A stretch of DNA of 5,749 nucleotides, from assembly GCA_027009605.1 (NCBI GenBank), contig JALVCY010000034.1, positions 1-5,749 on the forward strand, in the 5' to 3' direction. The position numbers were made by a program, and so were the translations under genes. The notes under the pieces are model-generated. The model saw nothing but the letters and a program-made list of their open reading frames with translations. It did not search any database and was not told where the DNA came from. Source of the DNA: Saprospiraceae bacterium (GTDB lineage: Bacteria; Bacteroidota; Bacteroidia; Chitinophagales; Saprospiraceae). Of the stretch, positions 1-5,381 are shown in pieces; position 1 is the first letter of the stretch; every line of letters starts with the position of its first letter.

Positions 1-260
1 CACAAGAAATACTCAAACAGTTTCTGGCATCCGGTTTTTCGGGTATTTATGTCAAGGTGCTTCAAGAAGGTGCCGTTCGAGTCGGGGATGATGTTTATTT
101 GTTGGAGCGACCAAGCGATAGTTTGACCGTTGCGGAAGTGTTTAGTCAATTTACCCTAGAAAATCGGGATAAGTATTTGATTGACAAGGCATTACAAGAT
201 AGCAATTTGGCGCAATCCATTGTCAAAGACTTCAGGCGTTTTCGGGAGGGCTTGGGGTAG
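1..260 (+). CDS. MOSC-domain protein (YiiM-like), C-terminal part, 5' end outside window
   Basis: Partial gene: the reading frame is open from the window edge (first full codon at 3) to a TAG stop at 258-260, about 85 residues. The visible part begins with the end of a MOSC beta-barrel: SGFSGIYVKVLQEGAVRVGDDVYLLER matches in style the family pattern of S-G-x-S-G-x-Y-x-x-V-L-x-x-G-x-V-x-x-G-D. It is followed by an alpha-helical tail (LTVAEVFSQF, then helices around DKYLIDKALQ and LAQSIVKDFRRF), which resembles the 3-alpha domain after the MOSC domain in YiiM-type proteins. MOSC domains are related to the molybdenum-cofactor sulfurase C-terminus; YiiM-type proteins are linked to molybdenum-cofactor-dependent reduction of N-hydroxylated compounds. 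The conserved MOSC cysteine would lie upstream and cannot be checked. The GTG at 57 is internal, not a start. The family assignment is fairly sure; the substrate is unknown. Confidence 0.75.
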   Translation, partial: QEILKQFLASGFSGIYVKVLQEGAVRVGDDVYLLERPSDSLTVAEVFSQFTLENRDKYLIDKALQDSNLAQSIVKDFRRFREGLG

Positions 261-270
261 GGGGATGGTA

Positions 271-302
271 TTTTCCACTTCATCATTCGATATTCGGCAT
301 TC
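271..302. repeat. 32-bp direct repeat, copy 1
   Basis: This block runs from TTTTCCAC through CATTCGATATTCGG to CATTC and recurs at 434-465 with one mismatch (31 of 32). A shorter relative (CATCATTTGATATTCGG, 16 of 17) lies at 5345-5361, before the 172-bp array. In both places it precedes GTTGAG-type modules, so it appears to be part of the same dispersed repeat family. Confidence 0.85.
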
Positions 303-330
303 TGCATTCGTCGTTCTGTTAGTTGAGAAA

Positions 331-415
331 AGTTGAGACGTTCGCCTACGGCTCACTGGTTGAGTCACTTGTCCTTCGGACTTCGTTAAGTTGAGCCGCT
401 TCGCTGGTTGAGAAG
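331..415 (+). repeat. GTTGAG mini-hairpin repeat module, 5' spacer
   Basis: Consecutive units begin with GTTGAG and carry short perfect hairpins: GCC-TAC-GGC at 344-352 and GTCC-TTC-GGAC at 371-381. A third GTTGAG at about 390 leads into CCGCTTCGCTG. The order and sequence match the start of the 172-bp unit at 5382, where GCC-TTT-GGC (5394-5402) is followed 26 bp later by GTCC-TCC-GGAC, against 27 bp here. The core TTGTCCTTCGGAC at 369-381 is also found, reverse-complemented, in the repeat tract after the nuclease gene (for example within 4070-4089). This is therefore a third location of the same family. Confidence 0.8.
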
Positions 416-433
416 ATTGGGTATTTGCCGGGG

Positions 434-465
434 TTTTCCACTACATCATTCGATATTCGGCATTC
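434..465. repeat. 32-bp direct repeat, copy 2
   Basis: Second copy of the 271-302 block, same orientation, 163 bp downstream, one mismatch at the tenth base. The pair brackets the GTTGAG mini-hairpin module, so the segment between could have been inserted or duplicated together with one copy. Confidence 0.85.
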
Positions 466-470
466 AACAT

Positions 471-538
471 TGAGTCCGCACCGAAAAGTCCACTTTGCCA
501 AGAATTAATGCGCTGAACAAAATTTTATTCTGTTTGCC
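471..538 (+). repeat. Left arm of a 68-bp diverged inverted repeat
   Basis: Three conserved blocks, TGAGT (471-475), CCGAAAAGTC (481-490) and ACAAAATTTTATTCTGTTT (517-535), recur in reverse complement at 1298-1365 with exactly the same spacing (5 bp and 26 bp). The final block is a perfect 19-bp match. The 26-bp segment between the blocks is unrelated in the two arms; in this arm it contains GCCAAGAATT, which also occurs reverse-complemented at about 921-930. Confidence 0.8.
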
Positions 539-583
539 TTGACCCAAGTTAAATCTGTAGTCCCCAAATAATGCAATATTGAA

Positions 584-606
584 GGTAGAACCAAATTTAT
601 TCTACC
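584..606. repeat. Small inverted repeat (7-bp arms)
   Basis: GGTAGAA at 584-590 and TTCTACC at 600-606 form a perfect 7-bp stem around a 9-base A/T-rich loop. No T-run follows on the plus strand, so it is not a canonical terminator. It lies just inside the left arm of the long inverted repeat and may be a part of that element. Confidence 0.5.
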
Positions 607-699
607 TGTCCCATTAAAAAAAAGGATTTTCCTACGAAAGCCAAAGTAAAGTTGGATTTTTAGTTGCAAACCCCTGCCGATTCCTTCCTATCGGTATTC

Positions 700-812
700 C
701 GCTGCGCTCCAAGCTTAGCGATTAAAAAACGTCCACTCACCGGATCGCTAAGCTCGTAGCCTTTTGACGACGAAGTCGAAAAAGGTGGAGAGATTGGTGA
801 GCCAAACCGTTC
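700..812. repeat. Inverted pair of modules shared with the 172-bp array
   Basis: Positions 700-722, read on the minus strand, match 21 of 23 bases of the ATCGCTAAGC...GGAGCGCAGCG block of the 172-bp unit (around 5460-5482). On the plus strand, GGATCGCTAAGC at 742-753 and GATTGGTGAGCCAAAC at 792-807, followed by C/T and GTTC, match the same unit at 5458-5469 and 5487-5505. The two inward-facing copies also form an 11-bp hairpin (AGCTTAGCGAT with ATCGCTAAGCT). The piece between 754 and 791 differs from the array unit and is longer. Confidence 0.8.
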
Positions 813-935
813 GCACAAGACCAAGAAAAAGACACTACATTTGCCTAGCTATATGTATGAATCTGGAATTTTGTGAAAAAGTTTGGCAGAAGGTAGTGGA
901 TGTTTTAATCATCAGTGCGCAATTCTTGGCTCACC
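796..935. repeat. Large imperfect palindrome, arms of about 50 bp
   Basis: The outer 10 bp are perfect (GGTGAGCCAA at 796-805, TTGGCTCACC at 926-935). Further inward the arms keep matching blocks in the same order: CGCAC at 812-816 with GTGCG at 915-919, CACTAC at 833-838 with GTAGTG at 893-898, and TGCC with GGCA. The intervening bases are diverged, so this is an old or relaxed palindrome. It sits inside an open frame at 764-961 that is rejected as a gene for this reason. Confidence 0.65.
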
Positions 936-986
936 TGCCGATTCCTATCGGTACCCTTTGAAAATGGGAATTAATGGTCAACGTAG

Positions 987-1000
987 AACGGTGTAGCGGT
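987..1000 (+). repeat. 14-bp inverted repeat, left copy
   Basis: AACGGTGTAGCGGT here is the reverse complement of 1365-1378. The pair crosses, rather than nests with, the 471-538/1298-1365 pair, so the spacer contains at least two overlapping inverted relationships. The right copy directly adjoins the outer end of the right arm at 1365. Confidence 0.7.
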
Positions 1001-1054
1001 TTAACGGGTGGGTACTAGGTTTGTTTTGAGAATCTGCCCGTTTTTGGCTATTCG

Positions 1055-1142
1055 TCCCCAAAATATTTAAAGGCCATAAAGTCCCCATTTTAAAGGGGAT
1101 TTTTGGGGCTTTCATGAAGGAAGTCTTTAAATATTTTGGGGA
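1055..1142. mobile_element. 88-bp MITE-like palindrome with 18-bp perfect terminal arms
   Basis: The left arm at 1055-1072 (TCCCCAAAATATTTAAAG) is the exact reverse complement of the right arm at 1125-1142. Inside, a second set of pairing blocks (CAT, AAAG and CCCC with GGGG, CTTT and ATG) extends the fold with small bulges, and the tip has CCCC and GGGG flanking an A/T-rich loop. TTCG lies immediately outside both ends (1051-1054 and 1143-1146), which could be a 4-bp target-site duplication. No protein is encoded, so if mobile it would be a non-autonomous element. An alternative is a structured transcription-ending or regulatory hairpin. The fold is certain; mobility is inferred. Confidence 0.5.
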
Positions 1143-1297
1143 TTCGGGGTATGTTTATCTTTTTTCTCGACCGTTGGTTAAAATTAAAACCGACGATAAT
1201 GAAAATCCATTTAGCTACACATAATGATTTGTTCTATACAACTTGTGTTAGCATGGTAGCCTTCGATAAAGGGAGATTTAGAGGGTTAAAAAAAAAG

Positions 1298-1378
1298 GGT
1301 AAACAGAATAAAATTTTGTGGACTAAAGAGCAAACCACCACATCCGACTTTTCGGAGTTAACTCACCGCTACACCGTT
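1298..1378 (-). repeat. Right arm of the diverged inverted repeat plus 14-bp repeat
   Basis: Read on the minus strand, 1365 down to 1298 repeats the three blocks of the left arm: TGAGT, CCGAAAAGTC (plus-strand 1346-1355) and the 19-bp block (plus-strand 1301-1319). ACCGCTACACCGTT at 1365-1378 is the partner of 987-1000. A run of A at about 1288-1296 lies just inside the arm. Confidence 0.75.
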
Positions 1379-1430
1379 ATACCCCTACTTCAGGAGATAA
1401 CCTTTGCCCCAAAAAAGCGTATTAAAGGAG

Positions 1431-1472
1431 AAATATGCTTTTCAAAAGAATCTGCTCCCAAAATATGCTTTT
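1431..1472 (+). repeat. Pair of 12-bp direct repeats, 30 bp apart, upstream of etfB
   Basis: AAATATGCTTTT occurs at 1431-1442 and again at 1461-1472. The 30-bp spacing is close to three turns of the helix, and the second copy ends 15 bp before a candidate -7 element. This could be a two-site binding region for a regulator of the etf operon, or chance in A/T-rich DNA; no known operator was recognised. Confidence 0.35.
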
Positions 1473-1487
1473 TTGCTTGAAAATTCG

Positions 1488-1495
1488 TATTTTTG
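1488..1495 (+). promoter_or_regulatory. Candidate Bacteroidota -7 element for etfB
   Basis: TATTTTTG fits the TAnnTTTG consensus of the primary sigma factor in Bacteroidota. No TTG lies at the expected -33 spacing, so support rests on the -7 match, its place after the direct repeats and its position about 110 bp before the etfB start in otherwise empty DNA. Confidence 0.35.
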
Positions 1496-1605
1496 CATCC
1501 CTTTAGGGAATGGTTAGGCTATTTTTTAGATATATGCCCCCTTCCCTTGTCTGTTGAGCAGTTTTGCAAGAAGAATAACCAAAGAAACCTTTAAAATAAT
1601 ACAAT

Positions 1606-2346
1606 ATGAAATTATTGGTTTGTATTAGTCAAACCCCGGATACGACGGCCAACATCTCCTTCAAGGACAATGATACCGCCTTTAATCCGGACGGAGTCCA
1701 ATTTATCATGAACCCTTATGATGAATGGTATGCCTTGGTTCGGGCATTGGAGCTAAAAGAATCTGTCGGCGGTACGGTCACTGTCCTGAATGTGGGGCCG
1801 GCAACCAACGATGCCGTCATCAGAAAAGGCTTGGCCATCGGAGCCGATGATGCGGTAAGAATTGATGCCGAAGCCGTCAGTGCCGATTTTGTCGCTTTCC
1901 AAATTGCAGAATATGCCAAGGACAAGGGGTATGATGCCATCTTTCTCGGTAAAGAAACCATTGATTACAACGGTGCCATCGTGCCTTCGATGGTCGCAGA
2001 ATATTTGGATTTGCCGTTTGTATCTTTGGCTCAACAGATGGATGTGGAAGGAAATACTGCAACTGTGAAAAGAGATATTGAAGGTGGGGTAGAAGTACTG
2101 AAAGTTGATTTTCCATTTGTTTTGAGTGCGGCCAAAGGCTTGGCAGAGCAAAGAATTCCGAATATGAAAGGAATTATGATGTCTCGCCGCAAGCCTTTAA
2201 ATGTTGTGCCGGCAGTAGATTTTACGAATCCGGTCGAAGTGATTCATTTTGAAAAACCGGCTCCAAAGTCTGCGGTTAAATTAATTGACCCGGAAAACAT
2301 GGACGAGCTCGTCAATCTTTTGCACAATGAAGCAAAAGTCATTTAA
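1606..2346 (+). CDS. etfB: Electron transfer flavoprotein, beta subunit
   Basis: EtfB is the smaller subunit of the soluble heterodimer that accepts electrons from acyl-CoA and other dehydrogenases and passes them to ETF:quinone oxidoreductase at the membrane; it normally binds AMP. The protein has 246 residues, close to the usual 250-260. It starts MKLLVCISQTPDT, keeps the NPYDEWYALVRALELKE helix region (36-52), the nucleotide-binding part GLAIGADDAVRID (75-87) and GKETIDYNG (115-123), and the beta-subunit signature region near IPNMKGIMMSRRKPL (184-198). The ATG at 1606 begins the conserved N-terminus. The upstream bases are A-rich with no Shine-Dalgarno motif, as is usual in Bacteroidota. 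It heads an apparent operon with etfA 24 bp downstream. Whether this is the beta-oxidation type or a bifurcating type cannot be settled from sequence by eye, but no bifurcation partner gene is nearby. Confidence 0.96.
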   Translation: MKLLVCISQTPDTTANISFKDNDTAFNPDGVQFIMNPYDEWYALVRALELKESVGGTVTVLNVGPATNDAVIRKGLAIGADDAVRIDAEAVSADFVAFQIAEYAKDKGYDAIFLGKETIDYNGAIVPSMVAEYLDLPFVSLAQQMDVEGNTATVKRDIEGGVEVLKVDFPFVLSAAKGLAEQRIPNMKGIMMSRRKPLNVVPAVDFTNPVEVIHFEKPAPKSAVKLIDPENMDELVNLLHNEAKVI

Positions 2347-2370
2347 TCCTAACCCACAAAATAGCAAAAA

Positions 2371-3318
2371 ATGATATTGATATATGCCGAAAGTCCGGAT
2401 GGACAATTAAAAAAAGTAGCCTTAGAAGCGGTTACTTATGGCGCTAAATTAGCTAAAATGATGGGCACTTCGTGTGCAGCCTTAACCATCGGAAATGTTC
2501 AAGATGCCGGTAGCCTGGGAAAATATGGTGCCGACAAAGTGTATAATATTCCCGGCGATTCTGTGGATATGTATAATGTTGCCCGGGCAGTGTCGGATAC
2601 AGCCGAAAAGCTTGATGCTGAAGTAGTTGTGTTGCCTTTTACGACTACCGGAAAATCCATTCAGGGGCGCATTGCGGCTCGTTTGAAGGCGGGAGCGGTC
2701 TCCGGAGTGAGTGCTTTGCCGGATTTATCAGATGGATTTGTGGTCCGAAAACCGGTTTTCTCCGGTAAAGCTTTTGCCGACAACAAAATAACTTCTGTCC
2801 GGAAAGTATTGTCCTTGATGGGCAACGCCATCCCTTTGGAAGAAACAGGCAGCCCCGTAGGCGTGGAAGCGATTGACGTGCCTTTGGTCAATTGCAAAGT
2901 ACACCGGATTTCTGTCGAAAAACAGGCCGGTGGGATTCCATTGCCGGAAGCGGATTTGGTGGTGTCCGGTGGTCGTGGCTTGAAAGGGCCCGAGAATTGG
3001 AATATCTTATTGGAATTGGCGGAAGCCTTAGGAGCTGCAACGGCTTGTTCGCGTCCGGTAGCCGATATGGATTGGCGGCCGCATCACGAACATGTGGGGC
3101 AGACTGGTTTGGCGATACACCCGAATTTGTACTTAGCTATGGGTATTTCCGGAGCCATTCAACATTTGGCCGGAGTAAACAATTCCAAGACCATTGTCGT
3201 TATCAATAAAGATTCGGAAGCGCCTTTCTTTAAAGCGGCGGATTACGGGGTTGTAGGGGACTTGTTTGAAGTCGTACCTAGACTGACCGAAGCCGTAAAA
3301 CGTTTTAAGGCGGGATAA
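2371..3318 (+). CDS. etfA: Electron transfer flavoprotein, alpha subunit
   Basis: EtfA is the FAD-binding partner of EtfB. It has 315 residues, the usual size. The N-terminal domain (about 1-190) includes LPFTTTGKSIQGRIAARLKAG (88-108) and PVFSGKAF (128-135). The C-terminal FAD domain (about 195-315) has VVSGGRGLKGPENW (197-210), the SRPVADMDW stretch (227-235), VGQTG (242-246) and the family signature LYLAMGISGAIQHLAG (253-268), followed by INKDSEAPFFKAADYGVVGDLFEVVP. All key FAD-contact motifs are present and the gene is intact. The gap to etfB is 24 bp, A-rich and without a Shine-Dalgarno motif, which implies co-transcription. The order beta then alpha is the common one. Confidence 0.97.
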   Translation: MILIYAESPDGQLKKVALEAVTYGAKLAKMMGTSCAALTIGNVQDAGSLGKYGADKVYNIPGDSVDMYNVARAVSDTAEKLDAEVVVLPFTTTGKSIQGRIAARLKAGAVSGVSALPDLSDGFVVRKPVFSGKAFADNKITSVRKVLSLMGNAIPLEETGSPVGVEAIDVPLVNCKVHRISVEKQAGGIPLPEADLVVSGGRGLKGPENWNILLELAEALGAATACSRPVADMDWRPHHEHVGQTGLAIHPNLYLAMGISGAIQHLAGVNNSKTIVVINKDSEAPFFKAADYGVVGDLFEVVPRLTEAVKRFKAG

Positions 3319-3375
3319 TTTCTTTTTAACTGATTTTAGTATTTTGCTTGCGCAAAAGCACTTAACTTTTTTTTT

Positions 3376-3957
3376 ATGGAAAAAATATTGCTTCATATTG
3401 TCACGCTTACGCAAAGTGTTACTCAAGCGCAAAATTTTGCAGTAGTCTTGGGTGAAGAGAATGGCAATCGACGGCTTCCTATTGTTATCGGTAATGCGGA
3501 AGCACAGGCTATCGCAGTAGCCTTGGAAGGGATGGTGCCTACTCGTCCTTTGACGCATGATTTGTTTAAAAATACATTGGATACCTTCGGTATTGTCTTA
3601 GAAGAAGTACGAATCAGTGAGTTATTGGATGGGATTTTTTATGCCAAATTGATTTGCTCTTTTCAAGGAGATATCTTGGAAGTGGATGCTCGCTCTTCGG
3701 ATGCGATTGCTTTGGCTGTCCGTTTTGAATGTCCGATTTATACCTACGAAAAGGTGTTAGCGGAAGCGGGTATCGTCCTTTCGGAAAATGAAGACAAACC
3801 TAAAAAAGTAGCGCGTAAAAAAGCAGAGAAAAAAGGATTGACCGGCTATACCACCAAAGAGTTGAATGACTTGCTCGGAAAGACCGTAGCGTCAGAAGAC
3901 TACGAAAAAGCAGCCCAAATTAGAGATGAATTGACGCGCCGGAGTAAAGGGTCATAG
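3376..3957 (+). CDS. Bifunctional nuclease (BFN/DUF151) family protein with C-terminal UVR motif
   Basis: The protein has 193 residues. Residues 1-135 form a BFN/DUF151 domain: LPIVIGNAEAQAIAVALEG (34-52), RPLTHDLF (57-64), and the signature DARSSDAIALAVRFECPIY (104-122). Plant and bacterial members have been described as nucleases acting on DNA and RNA, but the biochemical role in bacteria is poorly settled. A lysine-rich linker (about 140-153) leads to a UVR motif (about 160-190, KTVASEDYEKAAQIRDELTRR), the helical hairpin by which UvrB and UvrC interact. This combination is common in Bacteroidota and suggests a link to nucleic-acid repair, though this is inference. It lies 57 bp after etfA on the same strand and is probably co-transcribed. 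Nine T residues sit directly before the ATG, with no Shine-Dalgarno motif. Its stop codon directly abuts a 7-bp repeat tract. Confidence 0.9.
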   Translation: MEKILLHIVTLTQSVTQAQNFAVVLGEENGNRRLPIVIGNAEAQAIAVALEGMVPTRPLTHDLFKNTLDTFGIVLEEVRISELLDGIFYAKLICSFQGDILEVDARSSDAIALAVRFECPIYTYEKVLAEAGIVLSENEDKPKKVARKKAEKKGLTGYTTKELNDLLGKTVASEDYEKAAQIRDELTRRSKGS

Positions 3958-4020
3958 TTAAAGGTCAAAGGTGAAGGGTTAAAGGTTAAAGGTGAAGGGT
4001 TAAAGGTGAAGGCAGGAAAG
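3958..4020 (+). repeat. Tandem 7-bp repeat immediately after the stop codon
   Basis: Eight consecutive heptamers fit the pattern T-N-A-A-R-G-G/C: TTAAAGG, TCAAAGG, TGAAGGG, TTAAAGG, TTAAAGG, TGAAGGG, TTAAAGG, TGAAGGC, then a degenerate AGGAAAG. The tract begins at the base after TAG of the nuclease-domain gene. Seven-base strand-slippage repeats of this kind are known from several bacterial groups. Copy number is likely to vary between strains, and any change would leave the upstream protein intact. Confidence 0.9.
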
Positions 4021-4032
4021 AACTCCTGCTCC

Positions 4033-4163
4033 TTGAACGCCCGAAGGGCAAGTTGAACGCCGAAGGCATTTGAACGTCCGAAGGACAAATTGAACGCCGA
4101 AGGCATTTGAACGTCCGAAGGACAAATTGAACGCCCGAAGCACAAGTTGAACGCCAAAGGCAA
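4033..4163 (-). repeat. Seven tandem 17/20-bp units, each with a GNN-loop mini-hairpin
   Basis: Every unit begins TTGAAC and then carries a short stem: GCCC-GAA-GGGC (4033), GCC-GAA-GGC (4053), GTCC-GAA-GGAC (4070), GCC-GAA-GGC (4090), GTCC-GAA-GGAC (4107), GCCC-GAA-GCAC (4127, one broken pair) and GCC-AAA-GGC (4147). Unit lengths run 20, 17, 20, 17, 20, 20, 17, so the core is a 37-bp double unit. The stems differ yet stay paired in six of seven, while the GAA loop is nearly fixed. Read on the minus strand, the 20-bp units contain TTGTCCTTCGGAC, identical to 369-381, so the strand given is relative to that copy. Minus-strand open frames through here only translate the repeat. Confidence 0.9.
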
Positions 4164-4239
4164 CACATCTTGTAGGAAAATAAAAACCAATAACCCCATG
4201 CCTTTACAAGTACCAAAATTGCAGTAAGAAATTAAAAAG

Positions 4240-4278
4240 AAAAGGCCTGCTTCGTGTATAAATGGAGTAGGCTTTTTT
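4240..4278 (+). terminator. Intrinsic terminator-like hairpin before ddl, possibly bidirectional
   Basis: AAAAGGCCTGCT (4240-4251) pairs over 12 bp, with two G-U pairs, with AGTAGGCTTTTT (4266-4277) around a 14-base loop, and a run of six T ends at 4278. The A-rich left flank would give a U-rich tail on the minus strand as well. It most likely ends the etfB-etfA-nuclease transcript, 282 bp past the last stop codon. Only 23 bp separate it from the ddl ATG, so it could instead act as an attenuator in a ddl leader. Confidence 0.75.
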
Positions 4279-4301
4279 GGTGTGAATTATTAAAAATAAA
4301 A

Positions 4302-5288
4302 ATGAAACCCAAAAAAAATATAGCCTTCCTGGTAGGAGGGTATTCCGGCGAGTTTGAAATCTCTTTGAAAAGTGCGCAATTTGTTGAAAGCCAATTGGTT
4401 AGCGATAAGTATGCATTCTTTAAAATTATTATTTCGAAAGAGAATTGGTATTATGCTAACGAGAATACTTTCGTTAATAAGGATGACTTTTCTATCGTTG
4501 CAGACGGAACTAAAATTAAATTCGATGCGGCTTTTATCTTGGTACATGGCTCGCCCGGCGAAGATGGTCTGATTCAGGGATATTTGGATTTGATGGGGGT
4601 GCCTTATTCTTCTTGTGACCGGTTGTGTTCGACGATTACTTTTGATAAGAAAATCTCTAATACGCTTGCACAGGCCAACGGAATCAAAGTAGCCCAATCC
4701 GTACTCCTTAAAAAAAATGAAAAGTTAAATATTAAGAAACTTTTGACGCAAGTATCCTTGCCTGTTTTTGTCAAGCCGAATCATGGTGGCTCCAGTCTCG
4801 GAACATTTAAGGTGGTCGCCCAAAAGGATTTTAAAGCCTCCATCGAAAAAGCCTTTGAAGTCGGCGATGATGTTTTGGTTGAAGAGTTTATTCCGGGTCG
4901 GGAGATGACTATTGGTGTGGTTCGCCGGAAGGGGGAGTTGGTGGTCATGCCTATTACCGAAGTGATAGCGCCGAATGAGTTTTTTGACTTTGACGCAAAA
5001 TATACACCGGGTGGCTGCGAAGAAATCACCCCAGCCCCAATTCCCACTAGAATGAAAAGAGCCATTGAAGCATCGGCTCGGCAGGTGTATGACTTGTATG
5101 GATGTCGCGGCGTGGTGCGAGTGGACTATATCTGGCATGAAGAAAAGGATGCGCCTTATTTTTTAGAAGTCAACACGATACCCGGCTTGACAAAGACCAG
5201 TTTTATTCCCCAGCAACTGGAAGCCATGGGCTGGGATGTGCAAACGCTCTTTTTGGGGCTTTTGGATGAGCTTTTTGAGCTGGGGTGA
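4302..5288 (+). CDS. ddl: D-alanine--D-alanine ligase
   Basis: Ddl is the cytoplasmic ATP-grasp enzyme that joins two D-alanines for the peptidoglycan stem peptide. It has 328 residues, in the normal range. The N-terminal motif GGYSGEFEISLKSA (12-25) holds the catalytic glutamate equivalent (E17). Next come VHGSPGEDGLIQGYLDLMGVPYSS (81-104), the ATP-grasp stretch VKPNHGGSSLG (157-167, S164/S165), LVEEFIPGREMTIGV (192-206), KYTPGG (233-238) with the conserved Lys-Tyr, TPAPIP (243-248), RVDYIW (273-278) and EVNTIPGLTKTSFIP (289-303) with the metal ligands E289 and N291. The Lys-Tyr pair favours the D-Ala-D-Ala rather than the D-Ala-D-Lac form, whose active site lacks that tyrosine. The start is set at ATG 4302: the in-frame GTG at 4254 lies in the terminator loop and adds 16 residues that are not family-like. 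Confidence 0.95.
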   Translation: MKPKKNIAFLVGGYSGEFEISLKSAQFVESQLVSDKYAFFKIIISKENWYYANENTFVNKDDFSIVADGTKIKFDAAFILVHGSPGEDGLIQGYLDLMGVPYSSCDRLCSTITFDKKISNTLAQANGIKVAQSVLLKKNEKLNIKKLLTQVSLPVFVKPNHGGSSLGTFKVVAQKDFKASIEKAFEVGDDVLVEEFIPGREMTIGVVRRKGELVVMPITEVIAPNEFFDFDAKYTPGGCEEITPAPIPTRMKRAIEASARQVYDLYGCRGVVRVDYIWHEEKDAPYFLEVNTIPGLTKTSFIPQQLEAMGWDVQTLFLGLLDELFELG

Positions 5289-5381
5289 ATACGTTTTTTT
5301 TGTAGATTTTGGCTATTTTTCTTCTTCATTCTGTATTTGGTGTTCATCATTTGATATTCGGTTAGTTTTTGGGTTGAGAAG
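5289..5381. other. A/T-rich spacer after ddl with a degenerate repeat block
   Basis: A run of eight T follows the ddl stop closely, but no stable stem precedes it, so no terminator is called. CATCATTTGATATTCGG at 5345-5361 is a relative of the 271-302 repeat, and GTTGAGAAG at about 5373 leads into the array, the same arrangement as at 281-340. Confidence 0.6.

Larger units (their letters stand above)
261..1605. other. Gene-poor, repeat-rich spacer between the MOSC gene and etfB
   Basis: No reading frame here gives a convincing protein on either strand. Two plus-strand open frames (764-961 and 1136-1480) overlap the repeat structures and show no recognisable domain, so they are not called. 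The stretch instead holds a 32-bp direct repeat (271-302 and 434-465), mini-hairpin modules (331-415), inverted modules shared with the 172-bp array at the far end of the window (700-722, 742-812), a diverged long inverted repeat (471-538 and 1298-1365), a large imperfect palindrome (796-935) and an 88-bp MITE-like palindrome (1055-1142). The last 110 bases or so are the probable leader of etfB. It reads like an accumulation site for repeats or the remains of a decayed mobile element. Confidence 0.7.

Noticed and set aside
764..961. 65-residue plus-strand open frame
   Set aside because: It lies across the 796-935 palindrome and a module shared with the non-coding 172-bp array, and the translation shows no domain.
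1136..1480. 114-residue plus-strand open frame
   Set aside because: It would start at TTG inside the right arm of the 88-bp palindrome, crosses the right inverted-repeat arm and an A-run (LKKKGKQNK), and ends in the etfB upstream direct repeats. No family resemblance.
3342..3375. Possible terminator between etfA and the nuclease gene (TTTTGC-TTGC-GCAAAA then nine T)
   Set aside because: The stem is only 6 bp, mostly A-T, and the T-run starts nine bases after it and abuts the next ATG, so it is unlikely to terminate.
4033..4163. Possible CRISPR array
   Set aside because: Units are contiguous with no unique spacers between them, and unit lengths of 17 and 20 bp are too short.
3900..4216. Two minus-strand open frames with repeating AFNL and FGRS-type residues
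   Set aside because: The repetition is only the translation of the 17/20-bp DNA repeat, and the two frames give equivalent low-complexity products.
4254..4301. Upstream GTG start for ddl adding 16 residues
   Set aside because: The GTG sits in the loop of the terminator hairpin and the extra residues do not resemble Ddl N-termini; ATG 4302 begins directly before the conserved first strand.
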